A stretch of DNA of 34,887 bases from IMG/VR virus record IMGVR_UViG_3300033153_002866, positions 1 through 34,887 of that record. One strand, given 5' to 3'. A model generated the notes under the pieces. The model did not search any database and was not told the origin of the DNA. It saw nothing but the letters and a program-made list of their open reading frames with translations. Shown piece by piece: positions 24,176 through 31,696 of the stretch. The translations under genes and the position numbers were made by a program. Source of the stretch: a virus. How positions within the stretch are numbered: the first letter of the stretch is position 1; each line of letters begins with the position of its first letter.

Positions 24176-25689
24176 TCCTGCATTCCTTGTGGTTGTGCTG
24201 CCATAGCGTGTGCCATTTTCATATCGTACTCGTTAACCTCTTCTTCTGTTCTTATGAGTTTGGATGGGACACCCATATTCTCAGCGATGTAACCAGGTAC
24301 ATCTTCAAACTTGATGCGTTTAGCTAATTCTTCCGGCGGTATTCCTGTAGCTCCTAATGTTTGAGCATACTCAACTATCACACCAATATCTTGACGGTCT
24401 TGTTGTTTAGCTAGAGGTGAAGTGAATTTAATGGTGATTTCTTTACCGTCTATCACGATAGGAGCTATTTTACCTGCCTTTTGAAGCACGTCTACCATTC
24501 TTTTAATCAATCTTTCGAGTAATTCTGTTTGAAAGCGACTAAAGGCTGCTGATGTCATTTGAAAAGACTCATCTCTTCTCTCTTGTACTTCTCCAAGTGT
24601 TCTTACAGGAGTACGTCCTACTTCTCCAAGTGGTGAACCAAATAGAGTTTTATTGATAAGATCTTGTTTCTGCTCTATTTTGATTTGCGCTATATTAAAG
24701 TCACCGCTTCTCTCTAGTGGTCTGAGTGATGGATTCTGATTGTTATTACTTCCTACTGGTATGACTGTGCCCGGAACCAATCTCACATTATAAGGGTTCA
24801 GCACTCCATCGTCTGAAGCAGTATAGACACCGCTTATCGCTAGTCCTGCGTTCTTTAAGTCCATTTCACAGATTTTATTCAAGACTTTTATATCGTTAAG
24901 GAGTTGGATAACCCTACCCATTCCATAAATACCATTGGATGTTACACGCTCTCGAAAGATAACAACAGGGTTACTGTCGTCTACTACATCATAGATGATC
25001 TCTTCCTCTTCTTTGAAGAATATCGTATGCTCATACTTCCTGTCTTTGTTTTTAATAACACATTCTGTCAATTCAGCCATAGCGTTTTTATCTTTTGCAA
25101 GTTTATCTTTAAGCCCTATAGAGAGTTCAGCACCTATAATAGTAGCTTCAATCTCATCAATTCTTATCTTAAACTCGCTAAAGGTATTATCCAATATCCC
25201 TGTAGTGGACTCTTCAAAGACCAAATCTTCAACTGATTTACTATCGAAAGTGAGTGACGATTCTATACCGTCTCCCTCTTCACAAGTGATGATACCTGTT
25301 GATATACCTACATCTTGGAAGGCTTCATTGATTTTGGTGTTGAAGTTTGAATGGTTGATGTGGTCATACATTATCTCTGTGATCTCGTCAAGTTGAGGTT
25401 GTACTTGTTCATGTAACTCTTCGGGTATTTCACTCCCAGGCATTAACATGAACCATTTACGCCAAGGAGGTGTGAGGTTCTGTTGTACTTTGTCAGCATA
25501 CGTGCCAAGCCCTAAGATAGCCGTACTGTCGTAAATCTTAGTTGTGCGTTTACCGTTTGATAAGGTATCGAAATAACCTCTTTCGGGTGCTGCATAAGTG
25601 TAAGCTTCTTGCAGAACTGATTGATAAGCATAAAAGTTCTTCTTTGCCTTTTCGTGTCGCTTGATTAAGTCTTTGACTTTCTCCATCAT
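24172..25689 (-). CDS. Portal (head-to-tail connector) protein
   Basis: 505 aa, the usual length for T7-type portals. Early KIYDSTAILGLGTYADKVQQNLTP and WFMLMPG are the family's hallmark, followed by a long C-terminal helical crown (ERRDESFQMTSAAFSRFQTELLERL, then KFTSPLAKQQ). It forms the dodecameric ring for DNA passage and terminase docking. A second ATG is next to the first. Confidence 0.92.
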   Translation of the reverse strand: MMEKVKDLIKRHEKAKKNFYAYQSVLQEAYTYAAPERGYFDTLSNGKRTTKIYDSTAILGLGTYADKVQQNLTPPWRKWFMLMPGSEIPEELHEQVQPQLDEITEIMYDHINHSNFNTKINEAFQDVGISTGIITCEEGDGIESSLTFDSKSVEDLVFEESTTGILDNTFSEFKIRIDEIEATIIGAELSIGLKDKLAKDKNAMAELTECVIKNKDRKYEHTIFFKEEEEIIYDVVDDSNPVVIFRERVTSNGIYGMGRVIQLLNDIKVLNKICEMDLKNAGLAISGVYTASDDGVLNPYNVRLVPGTVIPVGSNNNQNPSLRPLERSGDFNIAQIKIEQKQDLINKTLFGSPLGEVGRTPVRTLGEVQERRDESFQMTSAAFSRFQTELLERLIKRMVDVLQKAGKIAPIVIDGKEITIKFTSPLAKQQDRQDIGVIVEYAQTLGATGIPPEELAKRIKFEDVPGYIAENMGVPSKLIRTEEEVNEYDMKMAHAMAAQPQGMQE

Positions 25690-26123
25690 TCAGCCTTTAA
25701 TGCTTCTAGTAGGGTTTCTTTATTCATGTTTGAATACCCTTTTATCTCTCGTTCTTTTGCTACTTTTCTTAACGATTTAATGTTCATTGTCTGATATGGT
25801 GTCGCTTCTTTAGTTTCAGTTTTATCATTTATGTCCTTTGCAAGTATTGAATAATCATTCTTAAATGTTTCACCTGGAACTCTATAGCTTAATGCCCCAT
25901 CAATATATTTAACCTCAACATCGCCATTTTTAAACATACCAATAGCTTCTATCCTGTTTTCACCATCTGTTGTATATGTAAGGCTGTCATTAAGTGGTAA
26001 CGCCTTCTCAATATTACAAGTACAGTTCAATCCACTAAATTCGCGTCCCGGCTCAATGATCGTCTCTGCATTACAATCTTCACATACTACCCTACTGTAG
26101 TTTATGCTCTTAAATTTACTCAT
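25686..26123 (-). CDS. Protein with N-terminal Cys cluster and Rho-N-like C-terminus
   Basis: 145 aa. An N-terminal CEDC then CTC pair may bind zinc. The last 35 residues (MNIKSLRKVAKEREIKGYSNMNKETLLEALK) match the Rho_N/SAP-like helix-extended-helix fold that binds nucleic acid or tethers phage head proteins. Lies between portal and a 93-aa gene. AGGAG upstream. Function unknown. Confidence 0.65.
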   Translation of the reverse strand: MSKFKSINYSRVVCEDCNAETIIEPGREFSGLNCTCNIEKALPLNDSLTYTTDGENRIEAIGMFKNGDVEVKYIDGALSYRVPGETFKNDYSILAKDINDKTETKEATPYQTMNIKSLRKVAKEREIKGYSNMNKETLLEALKAE

Positions 26124-26124
26124 G

Positions 26125-26406
26125 TTACACTCCTAATGCTTGTGTTTTTTCTTCCACCCCAAGTTCAGAGCCATACAATAGCCCACCTCTTGACGCGCCC
26201 TTAATTAAACGCTTTTGCCCCTCTTTAACTTTCAGGGCGGCTGCTTTTTCTTCTTTAAGTGCTAAGGCTTCCTGCTCCTCTTGTGCTAATCTTGCTTCTT
26301 CTTCTTGTGCCTCTAGTGCTTTCTTCTGCTCTTTTCCTGCTTTATATGAAGAGAATGCTGCTACTCCTCCTAGTGCTGCCGTGATAAATGGTAATGCTGG
26401 TGCCAT
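26125..26406 (-). CDS. Small helical virion-cluster protein
   Basis: 93 aa. N-terminal hydrophobic Ala/Gly stretch (LPFITAALGGVAAFSSY), then a Glu/Ala/Lys coiled coil (30-65) and a Gly-rich end. Similar small genes sit between terminase and portal in many podoviruses. Possibly a minor head protein. No specific family recognised. Confidence 0.6.
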   Translation of the reverse strand: MAPALPFITAALGGVAAFSSYKAGKEQKKALEAQEEEARLAQEEQEALALKEEKAAALKVKEGQKRLIKGASRGGLLYGSELGVEEKTQALGV

Positions 26407-26750
26407 TAATGAATCCTTTTCGTTATGAATTTAGGTAGCTGCTCTGTATGCACCACCTTTTGATATTTAGAGAAGATATACTTCATCCCCTTGCTGTATG
26501 CCTTAATCCCTTGATATGAACCGTCACACCACGAATAACACATGAATTGCTTGTTTTCAATCTCCATTATACAACAAAAAGCTAAGATTTTATTATTATC
26601 ATTTACGCATACTTCATTGATGTGTTCTCTATTGAAATATGCCTTGAAGTCATCATCATTGTATATCTTGCTGTCAATCGCTCTCATATTCTTTTCGATG
26701 AACGGTCTTATCTCGTCACCCATCTGTTTAAATATCATATCATACTCCAT
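26406..26750 (-). CDS. Small protein, possibly GNAT-like (T7 gp13-like position)
   Basis: 114 aa. Alternating strand/helix pattern with NNKILAFCCIMEIENKQFMCY followed by a helix SYQGIKAYSKGMKYIFSKYQKVV, reminiscent of the acetyltransferase fold seen in small podoviral proteins such as T7 gp13. No acetyl-CoA loop can be asserted. Overlaps the large terminase gene by 16 nt. Confidence 0.5.
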   Translation of the reverse strand: MEYDMIFKQMGDEIRPFIEKNMRAIDSKIYNDDDFKAYFNREHINEVCVNDNNKILAFCCIMEIENKQFMCYSWCDGSYQGIKAYSKGMKYIFSKYQKVVHTEQLPKFITKRIH

Positions 26751-28135
26751 TCTTCCTGTATAACTATCGGTTTAGCATCTCTGAACTTATTACTACTTTT
26801 AAGCTCACGACTTGCACCTGTACCGTCTACTAGAAACTCAAAGGCATTTGCAACGTGAGAGAATTTGCCTTTGTCTGGTTTCTCTGCGTATTTCTCACCA
26901 CTTACATTGACCCTCTTGTACTGATATCCACCGTTTAAAGCTTTTCTTAGGTTCACACATTTGTCACTTATGATGATAGCCGGTTGACTAACTGTGATTT
27001 GTCCGAACTTCTTTTTAACTGCTTCCACCATTGTTGTTGGGGAACCTGTTTGTGACACTCTGGGGTTAAGCCCTGCATTATTATAGACTTTAAACATAGT
27101 ATCATCTGTTACCTGCCCTCTTTGATTAGCAGCCCAAGGGTCAAGCCATGACTCGAATTTATAACCGTCATAGTGTAGTTTCATGTGTGATGCTATAATC
27201 TCACTAAACACAGTTAGGTTTACATCGTCACTGACTATCTCATCAAAGACAACTAATCTCCCTAACGGGTCCATTTGACCTATTAAAAAACCACTCCATC
27301 TTCCATTATCTCCGCCACATATCAATGGTAAGCTTTTAGTAGGTGGTGCTAAATCCTCATGTCTTATGCAGTGTAGCTGATCGTTGTATTCTGGGTAAAC
27401 AGGCTTTCCGGTCTGTAGAGGGATGAACTTAACCTTATACATTACATCTACATAGTCTTTGGTTTTGCCTTCTGTTTGCGCTCTATAGTATTCATAAGGT
27501 AGATTGTTGAGGTTTTCAGCTTTGGGGTTGACTGAGTTATCTTCGAGTAGTGCAGGAGGCTGGATAAATAATCCCCATCCTTTAGGTTTGTTTTCCATAA
27601 ACAGCTTATAAATCCATGTCTCATTATCAAATGCGTTGGTATCTGCAATACATTGCTGTTTTGTGGCTCCCGGACCATCTTTTCTATCTGGATATCTTCC
27701 TAGCCTTGATGTAACATTCTCTAAGGCTTCACGCGGTAATTCTCTGATTTCATTTAGGTAGGCAAATGTGATCTCGAGTGAGAGCAGCTTCCTCATATCC
27801 CCAGGTTTATCAAGCGCTCTGAACAGAAATTCACATCTAACATCATCATGCTCGTATAAGGCAGTGAGGTTTCCCCAGTTGAATTTTAATAGATCACCAT
27901 AATAACCTTCAAATGATTTAATGGTCGTATCTCTAAGCTCAACGCTTGTATTCCTTATAACGGCTATCCTAGTGCGTCTTATTCCGTCATTGTCTGGTTC
28001 TTGTTCATAGATAAGCCTGTCTAGCTTTAAGATACTTCCTAAAGTCTTGCCGGATCCCACGGGACCTATTATCAAAGAAACGAAACTATCATCTAAATAA
28101 TAGTCTGAGATTATAGGAGCTAGGTTTATTTCCAT
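26735..28135 (-). CDS. terL: Terminase large subunit
   Basis: 466 aa. ATPase: Walker A GPVGSGKT (24-31), Walker B ITFAYLNE with catalytic E129. RNase-H-like nuclease: GGDNGRW (D276), a hydrophobic strand ending VVFDE, WLDPWAA (D332) and a closing HVANAFEFLVDG. Shorter than T7 gp19 but within the podoviral range. It packages DNA through the portal; the small subunit is encoded about 1 kb upstream. The ribosome site is weak (AGGTAATC). Confidence 0.93.
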   Translation of the reverse strand: MEINLAPIISDYYLDDSFVSLIIGPVGSGKTLGSILKLDRLIYEQEPDNDGIRRTRIAVIRNTSVELRDTTIKSFEGYYGDLLKFNWGNLTALYEHDDVRCEFLFRALDKPGDMRKLLSLEITFAYLNEIRELPREALENVTSRLGRYPDRKDGPGATKQQCIADTNAFDNETWIYKLFMENKPKGWGLFIQPPALLEDNSVNPKAENLNNLPYEYYRAQTEGKTKDYVDVMYKVKFIPLQTGKPVYPEYNDQLHCIRHEDLAPPTKSLPLICGGDNGRWSGFLIGQMDPLGRLVVFDEIVSDDVNLTVFSEIIASHMKLHYDGYKFESWLDPWAANQRGQVTDDTMFKVYNNAGLNPRVSQTGSPTTMVEAVKKKFGQITVSQPAIIISDKCVNLRKALNGGYQYKRVNVSGEKYAEKPDKGKFSHVANAFEFLVDGTGASRELKSSNKFRDAKPIVIQEEWSMI

Positions 28136-28137
28136 GA

Positions 28138-28938
28138 TTACCTAAACGAAAGTGGTCTTGTTTTGTTTATGTAGTCGTTATGCAGTAGTACAATATCATA
28201 ACTGACTGACCCATCTACTGTTCCTTGTGAGGTTATCGCTTCCACTTTAAAGTCATATCCCTCTGGAAACCTCAACCAAGGTAATATCTTTTGATTTGAA
28301 CTTTCAAAATTGAACATTCTCTCTTGATATTTGAATACTCCTCCTGCTACTCTTGCATAAGCTACCATATCAACATCTTTACCTTTTGTAGCTGTTCCAT
28401 ACCAATTAGTTACAAAGCCAGTAAAGCCTTTAGGAATAGTGAATATCGAGGTTAGTGTTTGATTGACGTGTTTACCGTTGTATTCTGTAGGAATGTGTGC
28501 ATAAGCGTTGTCTGTCGCGGGGACTCCTGCCGTTGGTGTTTGTTCGGACCCAACATAAACATCACCCACCAAGTTTGTGCCATTTGTATTGAAGCCTCTA
28601 AATACTGTCCTAAATACGTTTGTGAGCTGTTTGGCTGTTTGCCCTGTTAGAGCTACATATTCACCTATGATCTCACCTGTCCCATACTCTACACCCTCTA
28701 TGTACATTATCTGGGTATCTGTATCATCTGATGAGCTTATATAGAGTGTGTCCCCATCGTAGTTGAATGGATCTTGGTTTTGTAGTGTGCTTATAATTGT
28801 TGGAGTTACAATGATTGAATCTGACTCTGCGAACTTGTGATAAACTTGACCTATGCCGTCCGGGAGCAAGCCTAGTTGTAATGCAGGGATTATGTCTTCT
28901 AGGGATTGTACGTAATCGGTTATGCTTTTAGTTTCCAT
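28138..28938 (-). CDS. Probable virion protein between terminase subunits
   Basis: 266 aa from the ATG at 28938; a frame open to 29082 lacks a ribosome site, while GAGGCAAAAG precedes 28938. Mostly beta with features such as FTIPKGFTGFVTNWYGTATKGKDVDMVAYARV and WLRFPEGYDFKVEA, suggesting a jelly-roll-like structural protein. Overlaps the Cys-rich gene by 11 nt. Packaging-cluster location supports a head role; no exact family recognised. Confidence 0.6.
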   Translation of the reverse strand: METKSITDYVQSLEDIIPALQLGLLPDGIGQVYHKFAESDSIIVTPTIISTLQNQDPFNYDGDTLYISSSDDTDTQIMYIEGVEYGTGEIIGEYVALTGQTAKQLTNVFRTVFRGFNTNGTNLVGDVYVGSEQTPTAGVPATDNAYAHIPTEYNGKHVNQTLTSIFTIPKGFTGFVTNWYGTATKGKDVDMVAYARVAGGVFKYQERMFNFESSNQKILPWLRFPEGYDFKVEAITSQGTVDGSVSYDIVLLHNDYINKTRPLSFR

Positions 28939-29170
28939 CTTTTGCCTCAAACTTATTACAACCAAAATCTTTACCCATGTCAAATTCAAACATTTCGCCT
29001 TTACTCCATGGGTCGTGATGTTTCTTGCAGTAGTTACTTGAACAATAGCTTTTTTCTCCCGTATAATACTTGCAGTTCCCACAAATTTCTTTATCTAAAT
29101 CATCGTAAATAATGTTTACAATTTCGTCATCTCCACAATTATTTCTTTCATACGCTTCTTCCCTGGTCAT
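28928..29170 (-). CDS. Small Cys-rich (zinc-ribbon-like) protein, copy 2
   Basis: 80 aa. Cysteines in CGNC, then C, C and a final C. MTREEA and IYDDL-x5-CGNCKY match the 376-624 product, so these are paralogues about 28 kb apart. Overlaps the terminase small subunit gene (ATGA) and the downstream virion gene. Unknown function, but tight placement inside the packaging cluster suggests a late role. Confidence 0.7.
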   Translation of the reverse strand: MTREEAYERNNCGDDEIVNIIYDDLDKEICGNCKYYTGEKSYCSSNYCKKHHDPWSKGEMFEFDMGKDFGCNKFEAKDGN

Positions 29171-29580
29171 TCTTTTTCCTTTGTTGGGTTTACTATCACG
29201 GTGCGGTGAACCATTTGTCCTGAGTGTTTTATCTCTTGCTTGTCTGAGTAGCTGTGGTTATTCTTCAAAAGGAAGATTGTCATAGTCTTATCTGTTATCC
29301 CCATGAGTCCACTTTCTACCTGATTTCTCAGTATCATATTCTTTGCTTTTTTTATAGTGGTAAAAAACTCACTGTTTTTCTGATAGTTCATTAAACTTTG
29401 TCTTGTCATATCTAATACATCGCATAACCCTTCTATACAATAAGGAATAGGCTTTTTAAGGTCTACAACTGACTCTGATTTCTTATCATACACTTGCACA
29501 ATGTTGGTATCACATAGATTAAAATACTCATCTATCACTTTTTGCATTTCTTCTGGTGTGTTATATAGTTTAGGTCTCAT
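29167..29580 (-). CDS. terS: Terminase small subunit
   Basis: 137 aa from the ATG at 29580 (146 aa from a GTG at 29607). RPKLYNTPEEMQKVIDEYF, then GLCDVLDMTRQSLMNYQ (helix-turn-helix), EFFTTIKKAKNMI and FLLKNNHSYSDKQEIKHSG form a classic small-terminase pattern. It recognises phage DNA and hands it to the large subunit. No normal ribosome site; the extended -10 promoter would start RNA at about the A of the ATG, so a leaderless message is possible, with the GTG start used on read-through RNA. Confidence 0.88.
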   Translation of the reverse strand: MRPKLYNTPEEMQKVIDEYFNLCDTNIVQVYDKKSESVVDLKKPIPYCIEGLCDVLDMTRQSLMNYQKNSEFFTTIKKAKNMILRNQVESGLMGITDKTMTIFLLKNNHSYSDKQEIKHSGQMVHRTVIVNPTKEKE

Positions 29581-29596
29581 GTGCCTATTATACCAT
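29580..29596 (-). promoter_or_regulatory. Extended -10 promoter for packaging genes (late promoter 2)
   Basis: Minus-strand ATGGTATAATAGGCACA, a TGnTATAAT box with no proper -35. Almost identical to the capsid promoter motif at 22781-22797 (ATGnTATAATnGGCACA). A 12-nt tandem repeat lies directly upstream. Confidence 0.6.
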
Positions 29597-29605
29597 GTTT
29601 TACAC

Positions 29606-29629
29606 ACTTAGGTACAGACTTAGGTACAG
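29606..29629. repeat. 12-nt tandem direct repeat upstream of terS promoter
   Basis: ACTTAGGTACAG occurs twice head to tail (29606-29617, 29618-29629), followed by a partial third ACTT. It fills the intergenic gap and lies where an activator would bind relative to the -10 box at 29587-29592. Confidence 0.7.
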
Positions 29630-29632
29630 ACT

Positions 29633-29872
29633 TCATGCGTTCACCTCCAACCCATACCCACGACTTGCACTAAAATCTAAAGGCTCCAGCCCTAATGCTT
29701 TTCGCTTTTTGCTCCCTCTTGGAGTTGTAAACCTAGTATCAACTGTGCTTTTGGCATTGAAGTATTTTTGGTTGCCCCTGCAATGAGTACATCTTTCGGC
29801 GTAACGTGACACTTCAGTTCCACAATCTACGCAATGCTTTTGAACGTGTGCGTTTTTTCTTGATTTGCTCAT
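29633..29872 (-). CDS. Zinc-ribbon miniprotein
   Basis: 79 aa, basic. CVDCG and CTHCRG, 16 residues between the first and third Cys, form a four-Cys zinc ribbon at residues about 14-33, followed by a basic tail (RGSKKRK). Likely binds nucleic acid or a polymerase. Last gene before the late promoter. AAGGATAGG upstream. Confidence 0.65.
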   Translation of the reverse strand: MSKSRKNAHVQKHCVDCGTEVSRYAERCTHCRGNQKYFNAKSTVDTRFTTPRGSKKRKALGLEPLDFSASRGYGLEVNA

Positions 29873-30249
29873 AGCCTATCCTTGACTTTGTGATATTCTG
29901 CGATGATCTTCGGAGCTTTGATAAAAAATCTATGATTACCTAGCCCGTCTTTTGCTCTAAATAGAGTATAGTTTATAGCTGTTGCAAAACCATTGAAATT
30001 TTTATAAAGCCCTTTCTTCATTAGATGTTTGCTAAATGCACTTACTTTCTTTTTGTCTGACAACTCATAGTAAATCTCTGTTAACTGTGCCTTGTAGTCC
30101 TCTTGTTCATTCATATACTTTCTATATGCTTCTGTGAGGTTTGGACTTAGGCTTATTATGTACTGATATCGTGCAGGGCATGATGTTTTAATGGAAGCGA
30201 AAAAGTTTTGGTGTAGCCCTAGTGTTGTTGCGTGTTGTGACGCACTCAT
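29869..30249 (-). CDS. Hypothetical helical protein
   Basis: 126 aa, basic, mostly helical, with a central KKKVSAFSKHLMKKGLYKNF stretch that could form a winged-helix-like unit. Overlaps both neighbours (TAATG and ATGA). No family recognised; by place it belongs to the early/replication cluster. Confidence 0.55.
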   Translation of the reverse strand: MSASQHATTLGLHQNFFASIKTSCPARYQYIISLSPNLTEAYRKYMNEQEDYKAQLTEIYYELSDKKKVSAFSKHLMKKGLYKNFNGFATAINYTLFRAKDGLGNHRFFIKAPKIIAEYHKVKDRL

Positions 30250-30419
30250 TACTCTTCCTCTCTTTCAATTACAAATCCTATCTCTTGTGTCTCTTCTGTT
30301 GCAATAACCATATTATGAACAAGCCCACAATCACAGCATTTGAATTTAAATATTTCGTTTGATTGCATCGTAATTGGTTCACCGTCTATTAACTGTTCAA
30401 AGCCGTCCTCTCTTTTCAT
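30249..30419 (-). CDS. Small Cys-motif protein
   Basis: 56 aa. A single FKCCDCGLVH knuckle in the centre and an acidic C-terminus (EREEE). The start overlaps the upstream stop by ATGA and the stop overlaps the next ATG by TAATG. Function unknown. Confidence 0.55.
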   Translation of the reverse strand: MKREDGFEQLIDGEPITMQSNEIFKFKCCDCGLVHNMVIATEETQEIGFVIEREEE

Positions 30420-30601
30420 CACTCTTCCACCTGGATGATTGTTTCTCTCATATCATTAGTCTTGTAGTCTTTCACTATCTCAATTTTCTTTCCGTTGATG
30501 GTGTGAGTATCAATACCCTCTCTAATCATGTGATTTACTTCATCTCTTATGTGTTGGTCTACTATGTGAGTGCCGTAGATTGTTTTTATTTCGTGGTGCA
30601 T
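30419..30601 (-). CDS. Hypothetical small protein
   Basis: 60 aa, His- and Asp-rich in the first half (MHHEIKTIYGTHIVDQHIRD), strand-rich in the second. GGAG precedes the ATG at good spacing. Follows ssb by 9 nt. No family recognised. Confidence 0.55.
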   Translation of the reverse strand: MHHEIKTIYGTHIVDQHIRDEVNHMIREGIDTHTINGKKIEIVKDYKTNDMRETIIQVEE

Positions 30602-30610
30602 GATGTTCTC

Positions 30611-31099
30611 CTAAAACGGTATTTCATCTTCGTTGATGTCAATTTCTGGGATGTTAGATGCCTGTGCTTGCTGTGGTGCAGCTTGTGGTGCTGGTTGTGA
30701 AGGTGCCGGCTGTGAATAGGTATCTCCAGCAGGTGCATTGTTATACCCACCTCCACCTTGTGCCTCATCTTTGCTTCCTAGCATCTGTAGGTTCTCTACA
30801 GTTACAGAGTGTTTACTTCTCTTTGTACCATCTTGTGCTGTCCACTGGTCAAGCTTCAATCTTCCATCTACTAAAACTTTAGATCCCTTACGCAAATACT
30901 GATTAGCAATTTCAGCAGTTCTTCCAAAAAATGTTAAGTCTACAAAAAGAACTTCTTCTTTCTGCTCCCCTGTTTGAGATTTAAATTCGCGTGTAGTTGC
31001 TATGGCTGTGTTTCCGATAGCTGAACCGCCTTGAGCGTAGCGAATTTCTATGTCTCTTGTTAGATTTCCTGCTAGGATTATTTTATTGTAGCTACTCAT
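30611..31099 (-). CDS. ssb: Single-stranded DNA-binding protein
   Basis: 162 aa. An N-terminal OB fold (1-110) with NKIILAGNLTRDIEIRYAQGG, FFGRTAEIANQYLRKGS and a dimer strand VLVDGRLK; then a Gly/Pro/Gln-rich linker and the acidic tip EDEIPF that recruits partner proteins. Bacterial-type SSB rather than T7 gp2.5. It would coat single strands for ERF/Orf-type recombination. Coupled by ATGA to the gene upstream, whose translation may be controlled by a pseudoknot. Confidence 0.95.
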   Translation of the reverse strand: MSSYNKIILAGNLTRDIEIRYAQGGSAIGNTAIATTREFKSQTGEQKEEVLFVDLTFFGRTAEIANQYLRKGSKVLVDGRLKLDQWTAQDGTKRSKHSVTVENLQMLGSKDEAQGGGGYNNAPAGDTYSQPAPSQPAPQAAPQQAQASNIPEIDINEDEIPF

Positions 31100-31542
31100 A
31101 TCGTTATCTCCTTATTGTTAAGGGCTTCGGCTATTCTTATGGCTGCTTTTTCACTCATATAAACAGAGCCTAAATTTTTATAATTATGATGATACCCAAC
31201 ATTAAACCTACTTCCATTTGTTGAAATATAGTAATCGCTTTGTTTGTTTTCTCTCCAATCAGGGTCAATCACTCTACTATACGCTTCAAGTTTGTTGCGA
31301 GTGTTTGAATTATTCATGGCTATCATCATCAATTCATGGCTTTTGTAGCGATTAACATCCCCATTAAAACCATGTCCACTTTTCAGTAATTTCAACTCAT
31401 CACACTCTTTGAGTTGCTTTTTGAGTTCGATTAAATCTTTGTCGTAAAAATCAACTCTTTCTTTATAAAAGTTCAAAGAGAAATTTGAATTTTCTCTGCA
31501 CGCTCTATTTTCTGTAATTTTGTCTTGGATTTCTTGTTTCAT
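31096..31542 (-). CDS. Hypothetical protein coupled to ssb
   Basis: 148 aa. An N-terminal coiled coil (1-50), then a C-terminal strand-rich domain (about 90-148) with DYYISTNGSRFNVGY and SEKAAIRIAEALN, a pattern frequent in small phage early proteins. Strong GGAGG ribosome site, but that site lies in a potential pseudoknot (31549-31629). ATGA overlap with ssb. Confidence 0.6.
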   Translation of the reverse strand: MKQEIQDKITENRACRENSNFSLNFYKERVDFYDKDLIELKKQLKECDELKLLKSGHGFNGDVNRYKSHELMMIAMNNSNTRNKLEAYSRVIDPDWRENKQSDYYISTNGSRFNVGYHHNYKNLGSVYMSEKAAIRIAEALNNKEITI

Positions 31543-31548
31543 GTTGTA

Positions 31549-31629
31549 CCTCCGTACATTGTGCCATTATCAAGCCACCACTCACCACCTTGTAACGGAG
31601 GAGTTTTAGAGTATGAGTGGTTTGATAAT
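31549..31629 (-). promoter_or_regulatory. mRNA pseudoknot sequestering the GGAGG ribosome site
   Basis: Minus-strand RNA: a 16-bp stem interrupted by a 3-nt bulge (31614-31629 with 31566-31584) carries in its loop CCTCCGTTAC (31592-31601). That segment is complementary, with one bulged base, to GTACGGAGG (31549-31557), which is the ribosome site six nt before the ATG at 31542. Together they make an H-type pseudoknot that would block initiation. The 150-nt gap 31543-31696 holds no other credible gene. Confidence 0.6.
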
Positions 31630-31696
31630 AAACTCTTGGTTGAACGGCATAACCGAAACCTTGTATATTGTATCTACTTTTGGTTAACGAGTGGTA

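Noticed and set aside
28939-29082. Longer N-terminus for the virion gene ending at 28138
   Set aside because: It would overlap almost all of the Cys-rich gene at 28928-29170 and lacks a ribosome site, whereas ATG 28938 has one.
31539-31674. Open minus-strand frame containing TPPLQGGEWWLDNGT upstream of the 31542 gene
   Set aside because: It has no usable start codon except a six-codon terminal ATG; the bases are better explained by the pseudoknot.
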